The notes under the pieces: model-generated
What the model saw: the letters and a program-made list of their open reading frames with translations, nothing else
What the model was told of the DNA's origin: nothing
Databases searched by the model: none
Source of the DNA: Auanema rhodensis
Taxonomy: Eukaryota > Nematoda > Chromadorea > Rhabditida > Rhabditidae
Assembly: GCA_964057225.1 (NCBI GenBank)
Contig: OZ059895.1
Span: forward strand, 15,181,001-15,245,000
Direction: 5' to 3'
DNA: 64,000 nt
Shown here: one piece after another, positions 36,101 to 48,156 of the stretch
Numbering within the stretch: position 1 is the first letter of the stretch
Layout: each line of letters begins with the position of its first letter
Position numbers and translations under genes: made by a program

Positions 36101-38134
36101 TTATAAGGTTAATAATGAACTTTGTTATAGAAACTATACAATTTGATTTCAATATCTCATCCGGTTTCGAATGAAATATGCAAATCGTTTAATCATTTAA
36201 AAATCAAACATTCATTTTAGTATAGTAACAAGTATGAATTTCCATTTTTGTACTTATCTTCATCATCACCATCATCATCATTTCAATTAATTTTTATAGA
36301 ATGGATATCCGTCTGTTGACAATCCTTATATATTCAATGGCGATTTTGTGGATCGAGGAGGACAATCTATCGAAGTAAAAAAAAGTTTTTTTCGCTGAAT
36401 TTCACTTTAACTCTCTGTGTTAGGTTATGTGCGTACTGTTTTCACTTATGATTCTCAATCCCAATTCGATTACGTTGAATAGAGGAAATCATGAAGATCA
36501 TATTATGAATCTAAGATATGGATTTATCAAAGAATTAACAACTAAATATAAGGTTAGAAGAAGAGTTTGGTGTTCAAATTGATGTTTTTAAAATTTAGGA
36601 ATATGCAACCCCTATCACTAAACTATTAGAAGACGTCTTCTCATGGTTGCCAATTGCAACCATAATTGATAATGAGATTTTTGTTGTTCACGGCGGTATT
36701 TCGGATACGACAGATATTTCCAAATTAGAACGAATACCGAGAAACAAGGTACGTATTTGGTCTTTTGATTCCTTAAGTATTCGATATCCACAAAATGCAT
36801 TTTCCACTTCAGTATCACTCTGTATTGCGACCTCCAATCGTAAAAGATGATGGAAAGAACGGAGTTAATGTGGATGAATGGAGACAAATGTTAGATATTT
36901 TATGGAGTGATCCTAAACAGAACAAAGGTTTTTAACTATAACAATAACACTTTTTATTTATCTTCAACAATCACATCTCAGGTTGCTGGCCGAATGTTTT
37001 TAGAGGCGGTGGCTCATATTTCGGTGCTGACATATCATCAGCGTTCTTACGAAGGTTTGAACTTGTCATATTTGTTCTTTTCAATATCTAATTACATTAA
37101 GAAATGGTTTCAAAATGATTGTCAGGTCTCACGAATGTAAATTTGAAGGCTATGAATGGTCTCATAATAATATGTAAGCACATTGCGTCATTATCCCAAT
37201 CTACTTCATGTAAAATTTTATTTTCAAGGGTCCTTACAGTATTTTCTGCTTCTAATTATTATGAAGTTGGAAGTAATAGAGGAGCTTATGTTAAATTCAT
37301 CGGAAAAAACAAGCAACCTCACTTTGTACAGTATATGGCAAGTAAGACACATAGGAAGACAACCTCTAGACAAAGGTGTAGCTCTTGTTTTGCAACATAT
37401 TTGTAATTGTTTCTGTTAGGTTGGGTCTGGTAGAAGAATCTGCTATTCGTGAATTGCGAGAAAAACTTAGTTCATTCCATTCTCAATTACAAAAAGCTTA
37501 TGAAAAGGCTGATCATGAATTCAAAGGTTCGTATCGTATTTCCCATGTGTTATTCCTCCCTCTACTTATACAGGTCAACTATCTATTCACATGTGGGCAG
37601 AAACAGTACAAAGAGTCACCGGGTTACAACTTCCTTGGAGATCATTAGCCAATAAACTGGTAACCTTAACACCAGATGGACGACAAGTTCTTTATAATGA
37701 AAATAATACATGTGTTCAAGTAGGAAAGGCTGCTAACGCACAGGTTTGATAGTCATCTTGCCTTATAGTCATGTGACAAAATTTCTTTAGGATAGTGATG
37801 TTGTTGAATCATTGTATCGACATAAGAATACACTGGAAACTCTTTTCCGATTTATGGACAAAGACAATTCTGGTCAGGTGTCTATGCAGGAGTTTATAGA
37901 TGCCATCGAAGTCAGTTTTGCGGGTACTTTTCCTGATACTAATTGCACTTTCAGGTGCTTGGAAAGTACACTAAACGGACTTTCTCTGCAACGTATGTTC
38001 GTCAAATCGCTGAATCAATTGACTTCAATAAGGATGGATTTATCGATTTGAACGAGTTACTAGAAGCATTCCGCATAGTAGATATGGATAATAATCGAGC
38101 ACAGATGTCTCAAATAGCTATTGCCATCAGTTAG
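33167..38134 (+). CDS. pef-1: EF-hand Ser/Thr protein phosphatase (PPEF/RdgC family)
   Basis: Start [14 protein letters not shown] at 33167: Gly2 fits N-myristoylation and Cys3 palmitoylation, as known for nematode PEF-1. A basic Pro/Ser linker (33478-33597) follows. Then an IQ motif, [13 protein letters not shown] (35081-35208), which in this family binds calmodulin. The PPP catalytic core has [43 protein letters not shown] and [16 protein letters not shown], carrying the metal ligands. The C-terminus has two canonical EF-hands ([12 protein letters not shown] and [12 protein letters not shown]), so it is a Ca2+-regulated membrane-associated phosphatase. The stop is at 38132-38134. Exon phases agree except between 35585 and 35689, where the linker cannot be joined in frame with ordinary GT-AG sites. 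It converges on the strawberry notch gene. Confidence 0.95.
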
Positions 38135-38740
38135 GCTGTTCACTGTGCGTAAGCGAAAACAAGCATCCCCCGGTGATCATTCTTGTCTTCATATTCACTT
38201 TTACGAGTGTCGAATCTTATCTTGGTAACAATGTACTGCTAATGTAAACAAATTTTTATCTTTTTTCACTCAAAATGGCTGTTCCAGAAATTTGCTGATT
38301 GTACGTACCCAATTCTTTGTTTCCCCACACATGTACAACAAAGTTTTTCATGAAAGTTTAATCTTCAACAGTAACAATGACTAAGCGAAAAACAAGTATG
38401 CTCAAGTTATCCGGAGCATACTTACATTTACTATAATACACAACAGTAAGAGGTTATTACTAAAAAAGGAAGAAAAAAAAACAAAAAAAAGAATCATGGA
38501 CAAGATCGTAAAGAGGTGATAGAAATTTGAGCATTCTCTAAAACTTGCACGAAGAAAAAAAATATCTGTAAATACGTAACAAGAAGCAAGGACAACAAAG
38601 TTAAACTTGGAAACATGTCAATGATGATCACGAAAATGAACGAGCTCATGAGATATTCAAAGTGTACAAATGTGACAACGTATTACAACAGAAAAACAAA
38701 ACCAAGTTAGAAAACCTATCATACCCGTACATCACTCGAA
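38135..38740. other. Convergent 3' spacer between PPEF and strawberry notch genes
   Basis: A-rich 3'-UTR-like sequence of both genes. No ORF, RNA gene or repeat stands out. Confidence 0.6.
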
Positions 38741-41700
38741 TTATTTGTTACCATCGTTCTCAACGAAACAACGACCACAATGGATCTCCAATTGTGTCAC
38801 CAAGTTTCGAACGAACTGAGGTAATACCAGTAAACCTAAAATAGTATGAGGAAGTCATGATATCAAACAAAAATATACATACCGACAATTTTTTGATCTT
38901 GATCAGTTCTTACTCTGATGACCTGCATGCGAGATGCACGTCTATCTTTACCGCTTAGTACATCTTCCACAACGGGCCACACAGAAAGTACCTGAATTTA
39001 TGAGCGTCAACATAAGTAAAATACAAAATATCTTACAGATCCAGAAAGAACGAAATACGTTCTAGTTCTTCTTCCAACTTCACAGTAAACTCCATTCTGC
39101 TCATTTCTACATTTGCCATGAACGAAGCTGTGTTGGCACATCTGATTAGATCCTTAACAAAAATTTCTTAGCTAATATTCTCACACTAAAGAGACATACC
39201 ATCGTATTGGTCTAACCAAACTTGCTTTGCTTCCTCGGGAGTAACCTTTGTAAAACGTTTATTGAGCTCGGAATAAGTTTCCAGCTTTGGTGATCGACCG
39301 GTAGATGGCCTAGTGATAGCATAAAGTCTGGAAAAGGAAAAATGAGCTTAAAACAGATAAGAGTGATTACCTAGCACCAGTTTCTAATCTCTTTTTGCCG
39401 ATTCCGTAAACCAATGAAGCAGTTTTTCTTCCAGAAGAAGTTGATACGTAAAATCCATCCTGAAAACCAAATTCTTCAATTATTTATGATATATAAAGAG
39501 AATCATCACCTCCCCAACATTATGCTCGTGATAAATGGCGAAAGCATCATCCCAACTAACGCCACGTTCAACACCAATTTTATGTATTTCAACACGGAAG
39601 CTACCTTTCTCCATTCTCCCAAGGAACACTCTGGTCTCGAGCTTTCGTACCTGATCTCCACCAGTACCAAGATCTTAAAACCCCCAATCATTCGTAAGAA
39701 TTAGCAATAAGAGATACAAACCCATAATTCCCATATCATACGTTCCATCATGCTTAGCTTGTTTGATCAGCTCACTAACAATATCAGTGAAATAACCAAA
39801 TAGAGCGTTCTGGGCATGAACAGGAAGACCCAAAATCCTGTTCAAAAATTTGGGAATGGTAGCAGCCTCTCTCTCAATAACGTATTGGCCATTATCCAAT
39901 CGAGATAGCAGTCCAACACCTTCCATATATAGACGCATGTCTAATATAAACACAAATGTAAAACAAACATCATAGTAGTTATTACCTGAGAAAAAATCTC
40001 CTGGTTTGTATTCTGGAGCTGGAATAAGAGGAGGAGTGGCAGCTATGACTGTTCGTAACAATACATCCAATGCATATCTACCATACTTATTATCTCTGCA
40101 AATGAATAAAACACTGCACAGAAAACAATTAAAGCACATACAAGTTGAATTGAGAAAGATCTCTAGATTCTGTAGCACGTCGATCTCCATGAGTTAAAGC
40201 TCCCAAAGATTCTAAACGTTTGGCTACAATAGAAGCGAAACGTTTTTCTCCCGCCAACTCAGAAATAAGGAAAATGTATTCAGGTGCGCTCACTTGATTA
40301 GAACGATGGGTTCTTCCTTAAATTAAACAAATGATAAAAATTCCAGAAATAGTAGAATGTTGCATACCGAATTGCTGAATAGCTTTATCGGCAGACCAGG
40401 GTAATTCAAGTGTAATGTGTACTCTTCTACGTTGATTATGAGCACGGCGATCAGACTGAACGTAAAATTAGTCTTTGCAATACACTTCGAACTTACTTGC
40501 AAAGAAATACCACTTGATGCCGCTTCAGAAATCACAGCAACTAATTTCTCTCCTTTCATAAATTTATCTTTCTCATCCATGTTCATCAACTCTAAAGGAA
40601 CATCAGCACCAGCGGAACGTAACTCGTACGCTACTTCACCATCTTCACGAGTAACAACACGACCTTTACGTCCAGTCATCTAAAGTTAAAGCATAACACA
40701 TAGTATTTAAACAAAATATACTCACTTCAGCAACAAATTCAGGTCCACCTAACTCATCAATCAATTGATCAAGAGTATTAGCTGGTAAAGCTGGTCCAAG
40801 TCTTTCGACAGCAGCTAAGAGCTCAGCCTATAACAGTCGTATTCATAATGAATAATAAAAATAAGTAGTACCTTAATCATTTGAGGATTGATATCAGATC
40901 CCATACCACTATCATCAATGATCCGAGATGAACTTAAAAATTGTGTTGCAGTGCTTTTCTAAAAAAAAAAGCTTTTAACCCAGAAAAAATAAAAATAAAA
41001 ATACCATCGCTTGACTGTTAATTTCTCTTTTCTTTGCAGCTACTTTCTTTTCCTTTTCTTTCTCCATTCTTTTTTTTCTTCTCCGTTCTCTACGCCTCTC
41101 TTTTCGGAGAAGAAGTTCTTCCTCTGTCATTGATGGTTTCTTTTCCGGAGAGTCTTCGATAACTTGTTGTTTAGCAGCCCAAGGATCATCTATGAGTGAA
41201 CCACATTTATACGAAAATTAAAAAAAACCTTACCGACAGAAAAATCACAGTTGAATGGGTTGAACTCATCATCATCGGCACTGCTTTTTGCATCATCATC
41301 CCCCTGAAATACTTTTTTAGAATATTAAAATAATGAAGAACTCACGTCTTTGTCAACATCACTATCATCGTTGCCATCCTCGGATCCACTGGATTCAGCT
41401 TCTGCTTTCAGAGCATTCAACCAATCTTCTTCTTTGTCACCTAGACCAATAACAAACTATACAAGCCATAACTTTATCACTGACCTAGATTGACTTCACC
41501 ATCTGTATCACTATCATCGCTGGAACCAGAGCCATCAGAAGAACCCACGGAACGTGAGTCGTCATCATCAGGATTTAAGCGTGCTCGTTTAGCTTCAGGG
41601 GAATCACTAATAGTTGGCCCAAATCCAAGGCCAAGTTCGTCAAGGATATCGAAACCAGCTCTACGTCTGTTCTCTACAAGAAACAGAATACAAAATAAAT

Positions 41701-44700
41701 TAAAATTTTACATACTTCTCCTTTTCGGCTTATCAAAGTCATCGAACATACGGTCAAAGTCACGGAAGACATCCACACATTGCCCCTTTTCAGTAGGAAA
41801 GTGTTTATCAATTAATCCATGCAAAACAGCTCTAAAAATATTGAAAATAGTTAGTGAAGCTGATATGGAACTTACTTTGCCGTTGAGACAAACTCTGTAA
41901 GTTCACCACCTAATTCTTCCAATGTTTCAAGTGTTCGCGACTCTCCCGTGGACTGTAAACCTATCACAGCGCATTTACCATTTTTAAGTGCTTCTTTCGT
42001 AATCTTTACACAAGTTTCGACCTAAAGAAAAAATGTTCAACTGAAGTTATAATCATGTGACATACCTTTGCAGCAATACAAAGATATTTGAAAAATCGCT
42101 GATGACAGGCCCAAAATTGTCCCCACACTTGCTTGCAAGCAGACCGCTCTTCATCGGACATTGTGCTCAACACAAGCTACAAAATGACATATTTAAAAGA
42201 AATTCAATAAAAAGATTACCTGGAATTGGCGTCTGCCTTCCAACCAGAGTTTCACAGAGTCATCATACATTTTAACAAACTCATCGGAAAGAGGAACTTC
42301 CTCGACACGGAAAGATACACCACGGAAAGAAAGTTGACGGGCTAAGTATAATCCACGTTGCTAAATTACAGATCACAAATCATTTATTGAGCATCTAACT
42401 CCAATACCTTCATATCCATAGCTACAATTTCCATTCCACCTACTCCCCTTCTTTCAACAGCGTTAATAAAGTCAGAAAACTCGGGAAATGCCTGTCCTGG
42501 CCCCCATAATCCTATACGTGTCATATAGGCCATATTTCTCGGTTCTTAATATTATGAATATAAGTTGAGACTAATCAGGCATTACTCACCTGTTGCACCA
42601 GTTGCAGATGCATACACAACTCTTGCATTAGGTAAGCACCTTTGAAGATCTAATACAGCTTGACCCGTCTTGGTGGGTTTACCACCAGCAATAGGACACA
42701 AGTTTTTTGCTCTGTGACATTCGTCCAACACGATAACTCCATCATAATCCTATAAGATACATACAGTTGGCCTACATATGTATGAAGTGTAATACGTACC
42801 ACTCCAAACCACTGTATCAACTGTTTCAATCTGCTACGATAATTTGAACCCTCCATTCGTCGTTCACCAATTAGGGAGGAATAAGTTGCAAATATACAGC
42901 CTCTCTTAATGGATCCATTTTCTTTTCCACAAATTTTCGAGTATTTGAGTTTATTTAAAGCATAAATCTGAACAGGCAATTTATTGTGACAGATGATCTA
43001 AACAAAACCTTTATTCTTCCAGCGCCAATATCGCGCAGATCCCTTTCTGAGTCATACTTGAGGTCAGCGGACACGGATAACCATATGGACCGTGTACGAC
43101 CTAACATATAATTCTCATAAATTATACATGCAACCGTTCTGCCCTTTCCAACTCCAGCACCATCACCTAAAAGATCAAGTTCATTATATTAATATATTCT
43201 ACATTATTCAGACCAATCAAGTAGCCACATCTTTCTTGGCTCGGGAGACGCTGTTCATGCGCTTGACAAGCATAGATAACAGCTTCTAGTTGTAAAGCAG
43301 ATATCGCTCCCGTATCAATCAGCTGAAACAGACTGATATCAATAATATAAATACTTTTAATAAAAATTATAAAAGAATTAAAAGAATAAAACGTACATCT
43401 TCCGGAATAGTGCAATGATATTTTACATCTGGTGGTTGCACACTACTTAAAGAAGCAGTTTCAACAACACTATCAGGATGTGCTAATCCCGATCTCAATT
43501 TAGAAGGACGGTACTCCGCATAAGTTTCTGCATAACCCAAATTCTCTTCCTGAACAATCATCTTTTTATTCCAAATTTAAATGAAAAAGATTTAAATTCT
43601 GATGCAGTTTGTCTATTGTTTTTCGAACGGCATTCTCACACTTTTTCACATATGTTGAAAGATTGCACTTAAACAATGCATGGGACAAAGTGAACAAGAA
43701 AAAAAAAGTTAACAAAAGATTGAAAAAAGTCAAGAAACGTTAGAGAAAAAATTTTACCTCATCGTCAATGAGATCTGAACTGTCTTTGGACGCTTGAATA
43801 ACAGAAGTCATTTCATCCTTAGCTCTTTGCAATTTCGAAGGAGGTGCCTTAGGAGGACAATCCTACAAAGAATAATTCACATAAACAAATAAATGAAAAA
43901 TAACTTACTTTTATTGCGGGGCTCGGTGAGTGTACTGCAGAATTGGACCCTGTACTGAACTGTTCACCACCGGCAACTGCACGAGGTGAAGGAGCTGGCC
44001 TAATAGATAGTTCAGGCTTTCTTCTTTCAATGGATAATGATGACAACTGTGGATGAGATCGGCTAATATGAGCTGTCTAAATAATTAAAATGACTAAAAG
44101 GATCAACTTCGATTCACACAACCTGTAGCATATCATTGCTATTAGGAGTAGATTCCCTAAAAACAGTTTTTGGTTCAAATACGGACTCTACGCCATCAGA
44201 CTCATCGAACTATAAAAATTAACTAATGCCAAAAGCGGAAAGAGAAAAAACTAACCATGTTCGGATAAGAAGCCGAATTTGCTGACATGGACATCATCCC
44301 GGAACGTTGAGAATATGCATTTCTCGGCATTGGCTGAACTACATACGAATCTCCACGATTGAAAGTTCTTGATTGCATTGGGGCATAGACTTGAATTGCA
44401 CAGTTAAAGAGACGTGTTTTAGGCTTACATACCTCCATTTGACCGGGGAATAATTTGACTAGTAGGAGCCCGATACACACTAGTACCACGTGGTAATACT
44501 TGTCCAGCCCTTGCTCTTAAAAGCCTAGGATTAGCTCGAGCAGATGGAATAGGAGCTGAAGCCGTGTATTGATGTCCAGTTTCCACGTGTATTTGATTGT
44601 GACTCGTGGCTGTTCTAAACCAACAAATTAACAAAAAATAACATTCACAATGTACCTTGTATAGGTGTTCAATGGTGGAGTACCTACTGTTCCTCTTTTA

Positions 44701-45655
44701 ATTCCTGTAGCACTTCCGCGAGTAACAAGTCGTCTTATTATAGTCCCTCCCCGTCCAACACTCGTAGTGATCATTGAGCCAGGAGGCACTGTTTTTCTAA
44801 CAAACACGGTACCTGAAACAAATTTATGTTACGAAATAAAATGACGCATAATATACCATTTGGTGTATTTTGTCTAACAACTACAACACGAGAAGGTTGA
44901 ACACTTTCCGTTGAAATTGTAGTAGCAACAGCTCTTCCTGCTGTTGCTCCACCACGGCCAACAACTCTGATACTATTCCCATTTGTGGTACGAACTGCAC
45001 GAAATACAGTTTGTCCATCTTCCTAATAAGATCATGAACATGCTTATAAAATAAAATATAAAATATTCTCACTGTTTTAAATGATCTTAATAATTGTGAA
45101 CCACTAGAAGTTTGAACTAGGTTCCTATTTGGTGGACCGAGTACTCTTTCAGCAGGGACAGAAGAAAAATTACTGGTTCTTCAAATTAATAATATAATAT
45201 AATAAAAACTAAAAATCGCACCTGCTGTCAGAGATGGTATTTGTATAGTTCGGATGTTCTATTACTTCTGAGGGTAATATAGGGGCAGATGTTGAATGTG
45301 ATATTCTGTTTCCCGCATTGGAAACTGCGAAAAAAATATAGAAACATAATTGTGAAATACAATACAAACCTTCTGCGGGTGCACCAGTTGATGGTGGTTG
45401 TGATGAAGAAGGGGATCCGTTGGCTTCAATAGAAACTGGGGTAACTGCATTTGAGGGAGTTTCGGCGGGCTCCTCTGTATACGAGGAAGCTTCCGATAAG
45501 TCTTGTTTCAAAGAAGTAGTTCTTGAATAACCATAATATGATATAACTCAAATTAGAATGAAAAAATACCCAGGAGGACCATCTAATGTTGGTTCACTTT
45601 GAAAAAATTCATCTAAACCTGCTTCGCTTAAGGCTACTGACAACAAATCATCCAT
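38741..45655 (-). CDS. SBNO: Strawberry notch homologue (SBNO), helicase-like nuclear regulator
   Basis: ATG at 45655; stop at 38741-38743. The N-terminal third (about 43.5-45.65 kb) is low-complexity Ser/Thr/Arg/Gly-rich and probably disordered. The helicase-like core starts with [20 protein letters not shown]. It has Walker A within [11 protein letters not shown] (~43.14 kb), the DExH-type box [12 protein letters not shown] (~42.73 kb) and YASATG (~42.6 kb). An acidic linker and Lys-rich coiled segment (41.0-41.5 kb) follow, then the C-terminal domain with [14 protein letters not shown] (~40.3 kb). The order and motifs match SBNO1/2 and nematode LET-765/NSH-1, a conserved transcriptional co-regulator in Notch/EGF-type signalling. 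About 20 exons with short introns. It is transcribed divergently from the SET8 gene; an acceptor-like AATTTAG lies about 20 nt before the ATG. Confidence 0.95.
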
Positions 45656-46605
45656 ATACCAGAATGATTGCTAAATTTTCACGAATAAAATTTATAGGAT
45701 TGTTATTTTTAAATATTAAAAACATTTAATATCATTTCTCCAGAACGAACAAAGTTTTATGGAAATTATGGTATATATAATGCATAAATTTTCATGAAGA
45801 AAGCTTAAGTTTTAAAAGTGAAATTAAAAGTGCCCGAGAGAAAAAGAGAGAAAGAGAGAGTGGTTGACCGGTCGGCAGGGCGCGCCTGCTCCATCTGACT
45901 GCGAATAAGCTCCGCCTATTCGCAATTACACGATTTAAGAATTATAAATATATATGCTAAATTTAGAATAAATTACTAGCTATTAATTAGTATTCAATAA
46001 TTTATAATAGTATTAAAAACAACTGTTGCGCACCGCATGTTTGAAAAATCATTACAAAAATGAAATACCGCGTGAAAATCACGTGACGTCAATATATATT
46101 TTTTTTGGAAAAAAATGTCACGTCTGCCGGAAAGAGATAGTAGCTATGTAATTGAAAAAAACTTTTTTTTTAAGTTATAAACACAAGAATATTATAATTA
46201 CTTGTACGGTTATTCTTTTTTCAGATAACAATAGCAACTATTGCCTTTAGTTCGTATTCGGAAAATCCTATTTGAATAAGCAGTCAAACACATGCCCATA
46301 ATAAGCAAGTGAAAAAAGATTTTCGCATCCATGTTATTATGAATTCCAAAACTTGATCTTTCCATATATCCTCTTCATCATTTTATAAATGTATTCCTAT
46401 ATAACATACAAAATGACTGGTTTCTCTGCGCGCGTACGCGTCGCGTGCCTCTTGACGCTACTTAGAAAAAATCTGTTTAATATTTCCTTCCCGCTTATTT
46501 TCTCTATTTTTTTCTGTTTGTAAAGCTTTTTCAGTAATTTTTTAAAGTTTATATAAGTTCTTTTTTATTAGATTCAAGTAATTTGCGGGTGAATCACTTT
46601 AAGTA
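45656..46605. promoter_or_regulatory. Bidirectional promoter region, SBNO (-) and SET8 (+)
   Basis: About 950 bp separates the divergent start codons. It contains GC/CpG-rich islets unusual for this window: GGTCGGCAGGGCGCGCC near 45871-45888, an 8-bp-stem inverted repeat TGCGAATA/TATTCGCA at 45900-45924, and GCGCGCGTACGCGTCGCG near 46426-46444. The composite CACGTGACGTCA is at 46080-46091. Promoter function is inferred from the geometry. Confidence 0.5.
46080..46091. promoter_or_regulatory. Overlapping E-box and CRE (CACGTGACGTCA)
   Basis: CACGTG (bHLH-type E-box) overlaps TGACGTCA (CREB/ATF palindrome) by two bases, midway between two divergent gene starts. Confidence 0.45.
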
Positions 46606-47628
46606 ATGCTTGGTCACGTTGTTGCTCAAAAACGTGGCTGTGGTCGCCGAAAGAAAAGAGCTTCCATGGTGCCTGATGTTCCCAAGGAGGGAAGCACTCC
46701 ATCTCGTAAAACGTTAGTTTCTTTTCTGATGATATATTTGCTTTTTCTTCCTTTTCCGTAATGTTTGTTCGGAAACTATTCAATACGTCAGTACTATTGC
46801 ATTACGAGAACTCTGAATTTGCATGATCCTTATGTTTTGTTCATATGTTCGTTCTCTGTTTTTAATACGTTTCCTATACAGAAGGAAAGCAGTACAAGAT
46901 GTTTCTAATCATAAAATTACTGAGTATTTTCCCGTGAGACGTAGTTGTAGAAAAACTGGAAAAAAAATAGAGGTATCTCCCAAATTGATTAAAGATCTAT
47001 TTGTTTTCTATTTTTAGGAAGAGGAGAGAGATTCTCTGCGTGAAGCCATTTATAAATGTACAAATGAGGATCTTCTCCAGATTTACACTGATCCTGTTAA
47101 AGGGCGAGGAATTAAAGCTGCTCGCAATTTCCTAAAGAATGAGTTTGTTGTTGAATATAAAGGTACCAAGAGTTATCATGATTGAACTTACGTTTATATT
47201 TTTAGGAGACATGATGGAGTACTCCGCCGCCAAAGTTCGTGAGCAGGAATATTCTAAAGATCCAAACATTGGTAAACCAGACATGTAAACTTTATTTACG
47301 ATATGTTCTCTTTTTTAGGGTCTTATATGTATTTCTTCACTTATAAAGATAAGAGATGGTGCATTGATGCTACCAAAGAAAGTAAATACAAAGGACGTTT
47401 AATTAATCATAGTTATCTTAGACCAAATTTGCGAACTAAGGTCAGTTAAAGAAGTTAATCCTATAATTTTTCATTAACATACATTTCAAGGTTGTTGATT
47501 TCAATGGTGTTCATCACCTTATACTCGTGGCAAAGCGAGATATTCTTGAAGACGAAGAACTACTTTATGACTATGGTGATCGTTCACCCGAAACTATCTC
47601 CAAGAATCCATGGTTGATGACGACTTAA
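46606..47628 (+). CDS. set-1: SET8/KMT5A-type histone H4 Lys20 monomethyltransferase
   Basis: Six exons join in phase (46606-46712, 46882-46972, 47018-47162, 47206-47271, 47319-47440, 47491-47628) to 222 residues, a compact SET8. The N-terminus is basic (QKRGCGRRKKR). Residues 45-56 (NHKITEYFPVRR) match the PIP-degron region of the family, with Asn where Gln is usual. The SET domain follows: DPVKGRGIKA, NEFVVEYKGDMME, YMYFFTYKDKRWCIDATKES, GRLINHSYLRPNLRTK (SAM-binding NHS) and ELLYDYGDRS, ending soon after NPWL as in SET8. It monomethylates H4K20 in the nucleus. Nematode orthologue SET-1. An acceptor-like TTTTTTATTAG lies about 35 nt before the ATG. An AATAAA at 48045 is its likely poly(A) signal. 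Confidence 0.95.
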
Positions 47629-48156
47629 GATTCCCCATTGAACCCTAATCGGTCTCACTATCACAATGTACTATATTCTTTCTAATGTTATTATGGCTTA
47701 TCAAATAGGATGGGTTAATATATATATATATACATAGCTCTCAGTATATCCAAATGTACCTTACCTAACCTAATTATTGCCTTCTGTTATTATATTTAAT
47801 CCAGTGCAATCTTCACTCATTCAATTATTTAATATTCCTTAGCACGTAGCGCTGTAGTTTAAGTTTAAACTGAAAGTTAATTTTTGCTTCTATGATCCTC
47901 GATTGTAAGTTGATGATGATGATGATATGCAATCTTTCTGACCTCATATATTCAATGTATCATACGATCTCGACCATTTTGATGAATTTTTAATTTCAAT
48001 CTTTTCTTTCATTGTGCTGCGAATTATCTATACTCAGGAAAGCAAATAAAGATTTGAAGTTTAAACAACTTACGTTGGGAACGTTTCATCGTTAACTAAT
48101 ATCCATAGCAGAAAAGGAGCTGTGTTGGCATTACATTTTTTCTATTCAGGGCTTAT
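47629..48156. other. Intercistronic region SET8-AVL9
   Basis: SET8 3'-UTR. AATAAA at 48045-48050 is followed about 100 nt later by the acceptor TTTTTTCTATTCAG (ending 48149) and the AVL9 ATG. This spacing is typical of trans-spliced nematode operons. No ORF. Confidence 0.5.
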
